A DNA stretch of 64,000 nucleotides from Epiperipatus broadwayi (Eukaryota; Onychophora; Udeonychophora; Euonychophora; Peripatidae): contig JAQFVV010012546.1 in NCBI GenBank assembly GCA_028023455.1, forward strand, positions 1,071,501 to 1,135,500, written 5' to 3'. This document shows, piece by piece, positions 45,086 through 57,605 of this stretch (its first letter is position 1; each line of letters starts with the position of its first letter). Under the pieces are notes generated by a model that saw only the letters and a list, made by a program, of their open reading frames with translations, did no database searches and had not been told where the DNA came from. Made by a program: the position numbers and the translations under genes.

Positions 45086-48000
45086 ACTGTGAAAATTATT
45101 TTTAATGTCCATAATTAAAGATAAAACTGATTCACAACATTATCCTATTCTAATTTCAGCCTGTTCTAAAAATACATATTTCTCAATTATTACTATAATT
45201 TTTATCAAGATTATTATTTCAAAAAGCTTTAAGAAACACAATATTATTGGCTGATATATATATTTGACTTTTATGCCATTTTTTTTCTTTATATATGTAT
45301 AAATAATGTTTGTGAATAGTTTATCAACTATGCTTTGACTTAAAGTCCTTTTTATTTTTTTTTAAAAAAAGTACTCTGAGAGTATGTTATCTGTTCTTTG
45401 AACATTTTAAAAGTTAAAAGCAGGTTTTTGATTATCAATATTTACTGTTTGTTAGATCTACATTAAAAAGAGTTGTGAAAGATGCTTATAATTCTTCTCT
45501 AAAAATGTTTCTTCTGTCTTGTCAATATTAAGCTTAGAAGTCTAATAAGATTCATCATTTCACTGGCAAATGACAACCAACTTGCATTTTAATAAATCAG
45601 TTTTTTTTGACTGGATATCACAAAGTTTTCCTTTTCAATGTCTTTCATCTTTCGTTTCTAGCATCATCAAAAATTTTTATAGTTTATTAGTAATATTTGA
45701 ACCCTTTTTAGATCAATATTTGATGTAAAGAACATTTCTTGATTTAATGCATTTTGTAATGAATTTTACTTAAATACATTGAAGATACAACTTTTAGCAG
45801 TTGTTTCAAGAAAGAATTGAGTTCATTCATTTTTCTTTAATATTCTTTTTAGAAATAGTTGACTTTTCATTATGCTGATATATATATATCTAGATTTATA
45901 AAAACATTGTTTATGTAAGCTATGAAAAGTAAACTAAAATTATATTGTTAGCATATATTTGTTTAAACAAAACACAAATCAAATGCTGTATCTGTATGCT
46001 ATCTAAGTAAATATTCTTTCTTGATCATATTGTCTAAAGCCATACATTTTAAAAGTTGAGAAATTATTTTCGTTTTCAGTAGCATATCTTTCAAATCTAT
46101 TGTGAATATTAAAATCTTCTATATGCATATAATGAATGCATAGATAGATCCAGAACAATAAGTTAGAGATAGATTGTACTGTTAGATTTGCAAACATTAC
46201 ATAAAGATGACCTATCTAAATGCTATATTTTTTTATCTATCTTCAACAGAAATTGTTTATTCGATGGTTATAGCCATTTCTAGTTTTATGTATAGCCAGA
46301 CATTTTAAGAACAAAGACATAGTTACAGGAATGATGAATTTCTCAGTGTGTGGGTATCAACTTTGTGCTATGTAATTAATTTGATGAGAATCTCCATATT
46401 TTCAATGTTTAGTTATAGCAATTTATTAGGTCTTCTAGTCAAAGAGAAATTTGATGATGACTTTTCAAGGTTGAATCTGCAAGCAGCATGATTTTCTTTA
46501 AATCAGTCATAATGATTTCTTGATTAATTAAAAGATAGCAAATTATTAATATTTCTATTACTACTGTAACAGTATTTCATTTTAAAATAGTACCATAACG
46601 TATGAAATATAATGCTATCTCTTGAGGAAGACAAAAATACAAAATAATTTCTGATAAATGACTTTTTAGCTTGAGGATAAAAATATATAACTTAATTTGC
46701 TACTTAAAGTATATTTAAAAAATATTAATTTTTACTGTAATAATTAGCTTTCAATAAAAAAAAGTCTACATTTTAACAACTTGTATAGTCTTACTGTTAT
46801 CTACTATCCGATCATCATTCCTGGATATACATTAAAAAAGAAAGAGGATATTAATTTTTACCTGTAACTTGGTTTAATGATGACTCCATATATAAAGAAT
46901 GCCATATATTTTAAAACTGTAATTTTAATCTAAATGGTAATTAAGCTATTACTTTTCTGTTTAACCCAAATGCCGTAATGTTTTATAAAATAAATTTTTA
47001 ATTATTTTTAAATAATATATATCTATTAATTAAAATAATGTCTTAAGTTTATATCTTTTATGGCATATAAATTATTCATAAAAATTAATTGAGAAGCTTG
47101 GGAAAAAAATATTTTAAATAATGTTGTGTAATTGTTTTTTTTTTCTTTTTGTCTAAATAAACCTGGTACAAAATTAAATAGCTCACGGATTTATTTTCTC
47201 AGTCTTTCTTTAAAGATTAAAGATTATAGTAAAAAAAAAAAGCTAGTAACTATAGTTCTTTGTTTGACATTAACATTTATAAGATTCATCATAACATTTA
47301 ATTTCAAATTTATTGTAAAGATAAAAGCGTTTGATATACTATACCTATAAACGTTCGTATGTATATAATAAACATATCTATTGCACATCACTAAATACAA
47401 ATTTATAACGTTAAACGGCATCTCAATATATGCAATGCTTCCCGATATTACACTGAGCAAAAATATATATTTTCTATTTCTTTAAAAGTTGTTCTATGTA
47501 ACATTGGAAGGCATGGCAGACATTGTTTAGACATATGCTGAGTTACTGTTTATATTCAGTATATAAATCCCAAATTGTATCTTGGATTATTCCTATCATC
47601 TTTATTAAATATTTCTAAATAATTCAAACTTTATAACTTTTTAAATACATCTAATTATTAGTAAAAAGACACAGGTTATTATTGAACACAATGTTTCAAG
47701 TGAAATTTTTCTCTTCGGGTCTTATAGCCTTAACAGTAGCTTACAGTAATAGTAGCTAGCAGTCTGTCATGGGATTTAAAATGGTGATCTTACATTTGTA
47801 AATTCGGAATGTCAGGTAATATTTTAACCAATTAGTATATTTTTCCAAAACTAATACTCCAAAGAAATTTTGTATAATTATCTAAAGGCTCTCTTACTTT
47901 TTTTTTCTTTTAAAATAAGATTTGTGAATGGTTTCCAACTTTATAAATTATCAATCTAGTTGACATATAAAGTTATTCTCATTATCATGTGATCAAATTC

Positions 48001-49826
48001 TTTAAATTATTTTCATTTTACTTTTTCCTCTCTGTTAGTATTTTTATCAAACACAAGTTCATTGTATATGCCATGATTTGCTAACTTAGACATATCTGAT
48101 TATTTTTTCAATCATTGTTTTTAATGAACATTTACTTAACTGGGAATACACAAAAATATAGGACAAAGAGGGAAAAACATTTTTAAAGGCTGTTCACATG
48201 ACAATGATAAATAACACTAAATGTAAATTTAGTGTTTGTGGACTACTCTTAGACACTTCCATTTTAAAAAAAGAAAATGAAGAAATCAGGAAGACTCTCA
48301 CAGATGAATGGTTAAAATTTCTATTGACTGCAGCCTTTATAAGAATGGCTTAATTGGTTAGAATTTTATCCTAAATTCATTACTTATGAACTTAAAAACC
48401 ATCAGCTTAATTCATATGCTTAATTGCTGCTAGTCAGGCCAACAACACCTGAAAAAAAAGTAAAACAATGTCACTAGACATAATGTGTTTGAAACTAACA
48501 CATGTATTGTCACTAGATTTGAAATATATATAAATTAAGTTCTCTAAAAGAATTTAACAAATCAAGAGGTGATAGAAATACTTAATCATATAAATTAAAA
48601 GTTATTATCATAAACCTTCAGATAGTGATATATATATATATATATTAACAAGTCTTATTTACTAAAAATTCAAAGAACTATCTACTTTTTGATTTATTTA
48701 TTTTTTTACCTTTGAGTAAATAAAAATGGAATATATGAATAAGTTGCTTTAATGATTTACTGCTAGCTCAGTATGTATTAACATATGTGTGATAGCTGAC
48801 CTGAAAAATAAAACTATGTAAAGTTTATTTCATTCATTGGATGTTTGATACTATATATATATCATCAAATAATATATTACATAATAATTTTTGTAAAAGA
48901 TACCTCAACATTTTGATTTATACATCATAATTGTCAAACTCTTTAATATTAAATTTAATGTTAGTAACACTTTTGAAAATTTTATAAAAACAACACTCTC
49001 ATGACAATAAATTGATATATAATTATAAAATTATATTTCTAATCTTATGAATATTAATGTTTAGAAAGAGTAATTGAAGTTTAACATTTAACCACAAAAA
49101 GTCACCGTTGATGATCAAATATTATTGTATGCCACTATTTCTCAGTTACTCAAATTGGCCATATCTCAGAAAACTTAATACGTATATATGTACATTTGTA
49201 ATTTGTTGCTATTTAATATTTTTACCAAAATACATTTTTGTTGCTATAATGTATTGATTGTTTAAAATGACACCTTTATCTAGACTCCCATTACAATAAT
49301 ATAAGTTATGTATACTTTTTTAATCAAAATGCATGGTGTTATTAATTATTTTAATTATATAAATTTTTGATTAATATGCTAGGTCAGAAAACTGTAATAT
49401 TTTTCTTTCAGCCATATACAGCAATTTAAATTCTTGAAACAAGCAACTTTTTATTCTGAAAGTAATATTAAAAAATGGTGATAGATAAACAAATATGTAG
49501 GTAATATAAATTTAAAGCCAGTTAATTATTTAATCAACATGTTATTAATTTATATAGTTGAATAAGGGTTGTGTGTGATTAGAAACAGGTTGTTTAAAAT
49601 ACGAATGTTAAATCAAAGTTATACAATTATATACAGTGAAATTGATGTGCTACAGCAAGATACACTACTTTAATTATTCACTATTCCCTGCCCTCAATGT
49701 AAACAAACAAAAAAATAAATATAAACTTCATAAATTTAGTAAATGATGCCACTTTTTTTATTATTATTTTGGAGTGCTCTCACTAAAACTAGCAGTCTTA
49801 AATTTTACAATCTTAGACTTACAATG
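45086..49826. other. Unassigned A+T-rich stretch
   Basis: Nearly 4.7 kb without any repeat or gene that I can support. Open frames of 60-80 codons near 46.1 and 47.2 kb have low-complexity composition. (AT)n at about 48,628-48,645. Confidence 0.5.
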
Positions 49827-49836
49827 TTTTATTTAC

Positions 49837-50120
49837 ATCACATGACCACCATTTCTTTTGCTTGCACATAGACTGTTATTAAAACAGGCAAAACTCTCCA
49901 TACAGTAGTGCAACTCAGTGCCAGCCAGAGTAATCAATGGATGCCAGAAGGGCTTGTGCATAAAATTCCCATCTAGTGCCTCAATCCATAAAGTAGTCTG
50001 GGGATATTGGATGAGTAGGCACTAGATGGAGATTTTATGCACAAGCCTTCTGACCTCCATTGATTACTCTGGCTGGCAGTGAGTGGCACTACTATATGGA
50101 GAGTTTTTCCTGTTTTAATC
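49837..50120. repeat. HHR family B element B5 (inverted, core deleted)
   Basis: An inverted B end (49,837 to about 49,985) is joined to a sense end (about 49,990-50,120). The ribozyme core is lost: only the cleavage-side AGTAGTCTGGGGATATTGG at about 49,994 remains. Perfect 10-bp target duplication TTTTATTTAC at 49,827-49,836 and 50,121-50,130, so the deleted inverted form is what inserted or was deleted afterwards. Confidence 0.88.
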
Positions 50121-50130
50121 TTTTATTTAC

Positions 50131-52430
50131 TAATCATTCATGCTGAAAATATAGACATTAGATATATATATAGTATTATGACACTTAGTAAAATGTTTTT
50201 TTAAGTGTAAAGCTAGAAATTTTACAAAATATAACAGAATTGGTAAAGTTATTGATTGAGATGTGAAAAAAAAAAGAACTCTTAAAATGTTTCAGCAAAT
50301 AACATGCATTGTATTAGAAATCTTAAAGTTTGTATAAGTAGTTGAAAATCCAAAATGAATAACTCTAATCCATTAATTGTAAAAAAAAAAAAGATGATTG
50401 TATGGATTCCAAAATTGATACTGCTTTAAAACCATTAAACAATTATTGAGACCATGTTTGTTAATCATCGAATTAAAAATAATAATTATTGAAGAAAAAA
50501 GGTATATTTAATCACAATAAAATTGGTTGTTTTTATATATTAATGGCTTCAGAAAATCAATAGTCTGACTCTTTGTTGCCCATTTTATTTTTAAAAAAAA
50601 TAAATTTATAGTATATGGAGTTTTTTTTAGTGAATGTAAGTGACCACACACTGTATATATATAAGTGTCCTTTCCTAATTCATTATCAATAATTACATTA
50701 TATTTTAAAAATTTAGTTATACCAAAATATTAATTTGTTCACGCATATTTCACCTATAAAAGGGTATCTATGTTATATATGTGTGCGTTGAAAAATATTG
50801 TATATATATATATACAAGGCAAGGCTTTAACAGTATATATTTGTTATAACAAAGCTTATAAATAAAACATGATCTATTATTCACTATACATTATATACAT
50901 GAAATAGTAGACATTATGATTTCAGTGTATTCTATTTTTTAACCATTTTCAGAAACTACATCTAACTGAAATTTTTACTTAATACTAAAAAAATAATCTA
51001 AATTATAATAGGAATATGCAAATGTATTTTAAATAAATATTCAATAATTTATACAGGTTGAGTCAAAATTTACTCTATCATAATAATATTTTATTAACTC
51101 AGGGGTAGTTCATTAATTATTTCATTAAAATAATTCTTATTTCCTCTAAATGAAATAAAACAATGTTATAGTAAAATAAGGAAATAAAAACATTAAGAAA
51201 TACATGTATGTATTATATTAAAATAATTTCTGATCCATTCCATATATATAATAGAACAAGCTAATTTTCAGGATGCTAAGTAATGTTTGAGCACCCATGT
51301 GGCTATGCATTATATATATTTAATTAAGAGCAGCAAACCACTCTCCCTTAGGCTATGAATAAAAATACTTTATGTTTATCAGGAGTCAAGAATAGAATGA
51401 ATTACCTGATGTTTATACCAACTTTAGTAGAAAATCAAAATAAAATTAATATACTAGCCAGATGAAGATATGACATAAATAATTATTAAACTAATACTCA
51501 GTTATAAATAGACTATTCTATTCTTAATCCTTGCAAAACATACAGAATATTATTTATTAATAGCTAAATGGAGAATGGTATCATCTTCTTAATAGCAATG
51601 CTAACTTGTATCATGAAAGGACATGTAAATATAAATTTAAGTTTGATATTGAAAGTGTTAAGATTCTTCATGAAGAAAGAAACCATAATAAAAGAAAAAT
51701 TAAGGAGGCAATTTTACAAAATAGAAATAAATTGAATATAATTAATAAACAAACTGCTAACATTTAAATTTGAGATTCATGGGATTTGAGTTGATGATGT
51801 TTGCTTCTGTAATGTTTTTTTTTTTAATTTAATGGCATTTGAGGAAGGTTAAGGAATTTACCTCTGTAGATTGAAAGACTATATATAATAATTAATTACT
51901 GTTATATTTATTATTTTTATAATTATTACAATAGATTTTAATTAATGGACATTTTATTTGTATTATATATATATATGGGTTAAATTAACACATCAACTTA
52001 TTCATCAGATAACCCATTTTAATCTGAGTCTTTATCCTCTATTATTTGCTGTAAAACTTTTTATTGACCATTGAATTGGATAGTTTTCTGGGTCACCTAT
52101 AGATTCTCTACTTAAAAAAATATCCTATACTTACTTGATATTTGAAATATATTTCAAATATTCTTTCATATTTGAACCAAATATCATAAGTATAGTCTAT
52201 CTTATGAAATTTTGATCAGTTTTTCTAATATTATCCCCCCCCCACACCTATGCCACATACTTTATGATTCAATAATTAATATATGCCAGATGATCATATT
52301 TAACAAATCTCTATCTAATGTTCTTTACCCTATTAGTTAATAAAGCATATAGCAAATGGAAAATCTGTGGTGAAAGAAAAAAATGCTGCTGAAACAGCAA
52401 TATATAAGCTACAGTCATATAGAAACATGT
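50131..52430. other. Unassigned A+T-rich stretch
   Basis: (AT)n at about 50,801-50,813 and 51,963-51,975; a C-run at about 52,235. No gene recognised. Confidence 0.5.
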
Positions 52431-52436
52431 GATAAA

Positions 52437-53064
52437 CCACAAAACATCATATGATCACCGTTTTTTATGCTTACTCATAACTGTTATTAAAACAGACAAA
52501 ACTCTCCATAGTTCCACTCAGTGCCAGCCAGAGTAATCTAGATGGGGATTCTATCCACAAGCTTTTTGGCATCCATTGACTACTCTGGCTGGCACTGAGT
52601 GGTACTAGTATATGAAGAGTTTTGCCTGTTTTAATAAAAGTTATGTGCAAGCATAAGAAATGGTGATCATGTGATGTTTAGTGGATTAACACCAACCATG
52701 CCTAATGGGATAGTGATGGTTATGGTTGTTAAAGAGCCAAAGACACCAAAATGTATGGCTATGACTATATAAGATATTGAGCTTAGATTGAAAATATTAT
52801 TGTGTTTTCAATTTTATTCTCATAGTTTTGTAATTAAATAGAGATAAAAAGTGGCTGCTGGAGGGTTGCATTAGATTCTAAGATCTAGGTGCAGTGCTCT
52901 CAGATCCAAGGCTCCTCACTGATGGCCACAAGCCAGAAACTAGTCTGGAGATATTGGATAAGTAGGCACAAGATAGGGATTTTATGCAGAAGCCTTCTGG
53001 CATCCATTGATTACTCTGTCTGGCACTATGTGGCACTACTGTATGAAGAGTTTGCATGTTTAGG
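52437..53064 (+). repeat. HHR family B element B6 (inverted partial plus full unit)
   Basis: Same architecture as B2: inverted partial (52,437 to about 52,535), turn-around, then a full sense unit from about 52,560 with conserved ends GAAGAGTTTTGCCTG (52,613) and GAAGAGTTTGC (53,045), unit about 430 bases. Imperfect flanking duplication AACATGTGATAA and AACGTGATAA. The TATA-like CTATATAAG is kept (about 52,775). A 60-codon frame at 52,889 is the repeat itself. Confidence 0.87.
52904..52959 (+). ncRNA. Hammerhead ribozyme B, core-deleted copy in B6
   Basis: Stem I strands, stem II, GAAA and cleavage site are kept, but three bases between CUGAUG and the GGCC of stem II are missing compared with 15,654-15,664. 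This removes part of the invariant core, and cleavage is not expected. Confidence 0.75.
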
Positions 53065-53065
53065 A

Positions 53066-54060
53066 ACGTGATAATTGATACTTATCAAAAACTCTATCCT
53101 TGAGGGTATATAATGCCAAGATTTATTTTCCCTGTTACTTCATTATAATAGAATTAACATGAAAAATATTCTGCCTATGTTTATTTGATTATTAATATGA
53201 TTTAGTTTTGTCATTCATTACTAGGAATATTCTTATCCATTACTCTGGATTTAATAGTTTTTTTTATTTTTTAAATGGTTAATCATAACTCCCAAGTCTA
53301 TTCAGTTTGTTATACTCTAATAATTAATTATTAAGCTATTTTTCATATAGTATTTGGAGTTATTACATCATTATGTTAAGATTTTTTTTTTTTTGCATTC
53401 TCTTTTCTTATTGTGGATTAAGTCAAAACTTTTTATTCAAGAACTACATTATTTTATTACTGTTACAATTTATTACCAATAAACAATATCAGTTTGTAAA
53501 TATTTATGAAGTTAATTAATTAAAGTATAATTATTTCAATATATATATAATTTTAAGCAACAAAAACATGCATAAGTACTTAGAAATAAAAATAATTACA
53601 ATATTAAAATATAAGAAGAAGAAAAAAACAATACACACATTAACAGTATATATATATAACATAAGTTTTTCGAAGAAAAAATATATAACATAAATATGAA
53701 TATTAAAATATTAATATAAATAAAAATACAAGATATAAAGCTATGTATTTCAGCATGTGTAATCAGTTCTAATTAGAATGTAATGTTTACCAATGCAGAT
53801 GTTTTTGATTTACTTAATTATTCATTGTATAAGTCAATTTTTATGTATGTAAGATTTTTATTTCCAAAATAGTAGAATATAAAATTATTTTTAGTAGATG
53901 AAAATAACAATACAATGTATCACAAGAAATGCTTACACAAAGGAACACACATCATTTGTATAAAATATTATGTGCTTTCAAATGTTCGAAATTGTGTATA
54001 TACATCAGATTTTTATAAATCTCATTTTATCTGTACACTATATATAAGATTTGAAATATT
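53066..54060. other. Unassigned A+T-rich stretch
   Basis: No gene or named repeat recognised. Confidence 0.5.
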
Positions 54061-54180
54061 AGGCACTTTTAAACCTGGAGCCTAATTGTAAATATAAAGG
54101 ATTTGAACTCAGACTTTCAAACCCCTTCACAATCCACACTATGTCATACTAGTGATACACATGACCACACACATGTAGAA

Positions 54181-54251
54181 AAGATAAATAATCACCAATA
54201 TAAGTATTTCGTGCTAAACCAGCACTCATCAGTTAGTCCAGATTACCATCT
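54181..54251 (-). ncRNA. Hammerhead ribozyme C, minus copy (perfect stem I)
   Basis: Same fold as the plus copy at 54,700. Here the proximal stem I strand is ACUAA, which pairs fully with UUGGU (one G-U), so this is the better of the two. Core CUGAUGA, GUGCU/AGCAC stem II and GAAA are all intact. Confidence 0.85.
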
Positions 54252-54699
54252 CCCAAACATATATATATAATCAGTGCTCAGTTTATATTAAGATAGCAAA
54301 TTCCTACATTTTAATGGACAGACTTCAACTTACTCCAACCTCCAACTCTTCAGCCGTCCATACCATTGAGTTCAAATCCTCTATATTTACAATTAGGCTC
54401 CAGGTTTAAGAGTGCCTGGTCTTTCAAAGCTTACATATTAAGCCTGCATTCTGTCCATCCCTCTTCTATATATTTAAATGGATACTGTCCTATATGTGAG
54501 GGGTCAGAGTGACTTGAGGTCAACATGGGCATGACAACAATATTGGCATCAGCATGGTATTTGGGAATTCTATCATCAGATTTTCAATGGTATGGATGGC
54601 TGAAGAGTTGGAGGTTGGAGTAAATTGAAACCTGTCCATTAAAGTGTAAGGATTTGCTATCTTAATATAAACTGAGCACTGATTATATATATGCATGGG

Positions 54700-54769
54700 A
54701 GATGGTAATCTGAACAAACTGATGAGTGCTGGTTTAGCACGAAATACTTATATTGGTGATTATTTATCT
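54700..54769 (+). ncRNA. Hammerhead ribozyme C, plus copy
   Basis: Distal stem I: AGAU 54,700-54,703 with AUCU 54,766-54,769 and UAAUC 54,706-54,710 with GAUUA 54,758-54,762. Proximal stem I: ACAAA 54,714-54,718 with UUGGU 54,753-54,757 (one mismatch). CUGAUGA 54,719-54,725. Stem II GUGCU 54,726-54,730 with AGCAC 54,736-54,740, loop GGUUU. GAAA 54,741-54,744. Stem III AU(A) with (U)AU and a short loop; H17 is A at 54,752, cleavage after it. All invariant bases present; five-pair stem II is strong. Confidence 0.84.
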
Positions 54770-54850
54770 TTTCTGCATGTGTGTGTGATCATGTGTATCA
54801 GTAGTATGAGATAGTGTGGATAGTGAAGGGGCTTGAAAGCCTATATATAT

Positions 54851-55777
54851 ATTGTAGTACACATTCATATAGACATGCAATCATTGTTTCCGTGAATAAT
54901 ACAATAGTCATGGTAATTTTTTTTTTAAAAAAAAAAAACAACAACAAACTATTCAATGATAAAAAAAAATAAGTTATTGGTTTTTAAAAATAAAAATGAT
55001 AATTACAAATACATTTTAATTCATAAGTAGTAAATCCTGTAGAAAAGAAAACAAGTTTCAATTAATTAATATGATAAAGTTTTAGACGATTGTTTGATAA
55101 TGTGATTATGATAAAAATTGCATTATGAGTATAACAATCACTAACAAACTATAGATGATGATGATGATCAAATGTTAATCGTAGCAATAAAATACTTAGT
55201 TTTCTATTCGTTTTAGTCTGAGACCTTAATTTGTAATGCTGTATTTGGTAACCATGAATGCAGCGTAAATATAATATATATAAAGATGTCTTCTATAAAA
55301 GCTTGCAACAGTCGCGTTGCTGTTAAATTGTCCTATATAAAAAAAAGAGAGAAAGAAAACAAAATGAACAATAAGGTTAAAAAGGAAATTACAAAGTAAA
55401 CAAACAAGTATTATTATTATTAGTAAAATGCCTAACACACTTGTGGGAATAAATAGTTATTTGAAGTAGTTTATTATTTTTATCTAGAAATACACATGCT
55501 ATTTCTTTGTTATTCAAGATTACAAAGAAAATGATGAAAGCTGAAGCTTTTTAGTATCAAATTAGAGGTTTACATAAAGATATTTATCCAGATAGTTCAT
55601 GTTTAGACTATAAAATAAAAGGTTAGATAAAACTACATTGTTATTTTTATTATTCAACAAAAGAATCTCTTTTGAAGTGATAAAACAAAATGTAGAAAAT
55701 TAAAGTTTTGCTTTCTTTCTCTTGTTTAATTGTTTGCTGAAAAATAAATGAAAATTGTAATTTTGTTTTTATAGTTG
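54851..55777. other. Unassigned A+T-rich stretch
   Basis: No gene recognised. A 70-codon hydrophobic minus-strand frame at 55,226-55,438 is of low complexity and has no supporting motif. Confidence 0.45.
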
Positions 55778-55793
55778 AAAAATCTTAATACTA

Positions 55794-55905
55794 TGTCTTG
55801 CGTTGTTAGCCGAGAGGTATCGCAGCCGCCATGCAAGCAAGTAGTTGGTTGCAGACGGTTGTGGGTTCGCGTCCCGGGCGATGCTATGACATATGAAAAA
55901 AAAAA
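55794..55905 (+). mobile_element. tRNA-derived SINE, copy S10 (best longer-subfamily copy)
   Basis: GTTAGCCGAGAGGT (A-box-like), AGGTATCGCAGCCGCC, AAGCAAGTAGTTGG, GGGTTCGCGTCCC (B-box-like), ATGCTATGACATATG, then a run of A's. Perfect 16-bp target duplication AAAAATCTTAATACTA at 55,778-55,793 and 55,906-55,921. Good A and B boxes suggest it could be transcribed by RNA polymerase III. No partner LINE tail is visible. Confidence 0.94.
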
Positions 55906-56300
55906 AAAAATCTTAATACTACGTTAACATTATTTTGAGGTCTATATTTTATAATAAAGTTTAAAAACTACATATCTCGAGGAAATCCAGAAAACAAAAT
56001 TAAATGAAAAACAATAATATATTGTCAATACTGACATTCAGAAGACTGTCAATTAGTTTTGATATTATGTATTGAAATTCACTTCGCAATTCAATAATTA
56101 CTTAAACATTAACGTGGAAAAATAAATAAGAAACGCTTTTAATTTTCATATTTGTAATAGCCAACATATTTTTGCTTAAGTTATCTCATTAAAACACGAA
56201 TATTAACTAAAGATATATATGTTTTGTTTTTGATTTTTTGATCATATCTCTTACTTTATAGTGGATTTTTTATTTTTTCATCTCTAAACAAATTTTCTTG

Positions 56301-56386
56301 TCAAGCATTGGTGGTCGACAGGTCAGCACAACTGCCTTACAAGTCATTGTCCCGGTAAGCGGGTTCGCTTCCCGGCACATGGGGGA
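56301..56386 (+). mobile_element. tRNA-derived SINE, copy S11
   Basis: Shorter subfamily, slightly deleted: GTCAAGCATTGGTGGTCGAC, GCGGGTTCGCTTCCCGG, then directly CACATGGGGG. The AAATTTTCTTG on the left and AAATTTTTTTTTCTTAG on the right may be a decayed duplication. Confidence 0.82.
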
Positions 56387-56389
56387 AAA

Positions 56390-57217
56390 TTTTTTTTTCT
56401 TAGGGAGCGTTTTTATTTATTTATTTTAAATTTTTGGGGGGAGCATTGCTTTTTCTCTTTGTTTTGATAATTATTTTTTTAGTTTTTACATTTTCAATAT
56501 TTATATTACTTGGAAATAGTACAGACTATAGAACAACGTTTGTGACCACGTTCAAGAGAAAGCACTCATATTAACTTACTGTACATTACATTATATTAAA
56601 AATAAGCACACACACACATACAAAACGCTATTATCATGATGCAAGGGATGAAATGGCCTTAAGAACACTTAATAATAATATTGCTGCATCAAAATGGTAG
56701 TAGAAAAAATTCGGATGAAATCCAGACAAAAACTAACAAGGATCTGTTGGAAAATGAGTGTTGTAATCAATAGCACAGTAAAAACTGTCTAGGTGGTGTG
56801 TTGCCAACCAGTGGCAGAACTAAGAATTACCACATCTATATAATCAAGACAATAATATTGGAATATTTATCTATGTTGCTGCTAACAAATATTTCTAAAA
56901 ATAAAAAAACCTACTGATTTTATGACTTTTTAAAAAATTGTTACATATATAAATAGTATTATCCCATTTTTTTTCTTTAAATTTTTATCTTTTTTAAATA
57001 TATGTCTCTAACTAACTTTTAACATAGAAGTGGCACTAAGAAAATTGATCATTTTTTAGGCACTTCAATGTGTCCAATTCCCATGCAAATAAAGCTAATA
57101 TCATGTTGGTTATGCATAATCTGCTTCTCACAGTTCTAGTTGAAGTTGTTTTGTGCCAAAAAGAAAATGTTATACATTTGATGTTTTCAGGATAACTGTT
57201 TCATTTTCTAAAATAAC
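56390..57217. other. Unassigned A+T-rich stretch
   Basis: (CA)n run at about 56,608-56,618. No gene recognised. Confidence 0.5.
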
Positions 57218-57380
57218 AAATTATTTTAGTCAAAATAAGAGTCATAGATCACATGACCCTATTCTCTTAAGCTTGTAAATTATAAATAATGAGGATTTCC
57301 AATTCCTCAATAAGCTTTGTGATAAATGCTTAGTCAGAGCCAGCATTTAAAATATCTCTGTCAGAAACCCCCCCCTCCCA

Positions 57381-57428
57381 AACCCTGACCATGGTTTTAT
57401 GCTTTGGCACTCCTCAGATAGGTGCCAG
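57381..57428 (-). ncRNA. Hammerhead ribozyme D, decayed minus copy in D3
   Basis: CUGAGGA, stem II and the ACC/GGU stem III are kept, but GAAA reads AAAA (G12 lost) and proximal stem I is weak. Not expected to cleave. Confidence 0.65.
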
Positions 57429-57451
57429 GGTAGAATCTAGTGTCTGAACCT

Positions 57452-57505
57452 ACCCTCGCACCTCTGAGGAGTGCCAAAGCACAAAACCATGGTCGGGGGG
57501 GGGGG
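57452..57505 (+). ncRNA. Hammerhead ribozyme D, decayed plus copy in D3
   Basis: CUGAGGA 57,464-57,470; stem II GUGC with GCAC is perfect, but the following GAAA reads AAAA. C17 at 57,494 is followed by a G-run. The same G12 loss in both halves suggests the dimer copied itself from one already mutated unit. Confidence 0.65.
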
Positions 57506-57605
57506 GTTCATGACAGAGATATTTTAAATGCTGGATCTGGCTAAGCATTTATCACAAAGCTTGTTGAGGAATTGGCAATCCTCATTATTTTTATAAATTA
57601 TTTTA

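Larger units (their letters stand above)
54062..54850. repeat. HHR family C element, inverted pair with full unit
   Basis: Minus-sense unit (54,062 to about 54,360) then a plus-sense full unit (about 54,365-54,848, roughly 480 bases). The minus copy runs without a break from the CTTTCAAACCCCTTCAC block through GGATTTGAACTCAG to AATTAGGCTCCAGGTTTAA. In the plus copy the same two blocks are at opposite ends (54,365 and 54,840), so the two copies are circularly permuted, as expected for units derived from circles or tandem arrays. Mirror blocks include CTCCAACCTCCAACTCTTCA (54,334) and GAAGAGTTGGAGGTTGGAGT (54,601). Each half carries a complete ribozyme. Confidence 0.88.
57229..57594. repeat. 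HHR family D element D3 (head-to-head pair)
   Basis: Minus D unit (57,229 to about 57,430) and plus D unit (about 57,440-57,594) joined at their ribozyme ends, centre near 57,435. Perfect 11-bp target duplication AAATTATTTTA at 57,218-57,228 and 57,595-57,605. This shows that a D unit inserts as an inverted dimer and has the length of about 155-200 bases per half. Confidence 0.87.

Noticed and set aside
47132-47460. Overlapping 72- and 78-codon frames on both strands
   Set aside because: Low-complexity, A+T-driven composition, no motif, no splice or start context; not supported as genes.
55794-55905. Functional tRNA gene
   Set aside because: A- and B-box-like stretches are present, but no acceptor stem or full cloverleaf can be formed, the body ends in poly-A, and perfect target duplications show a SINE.
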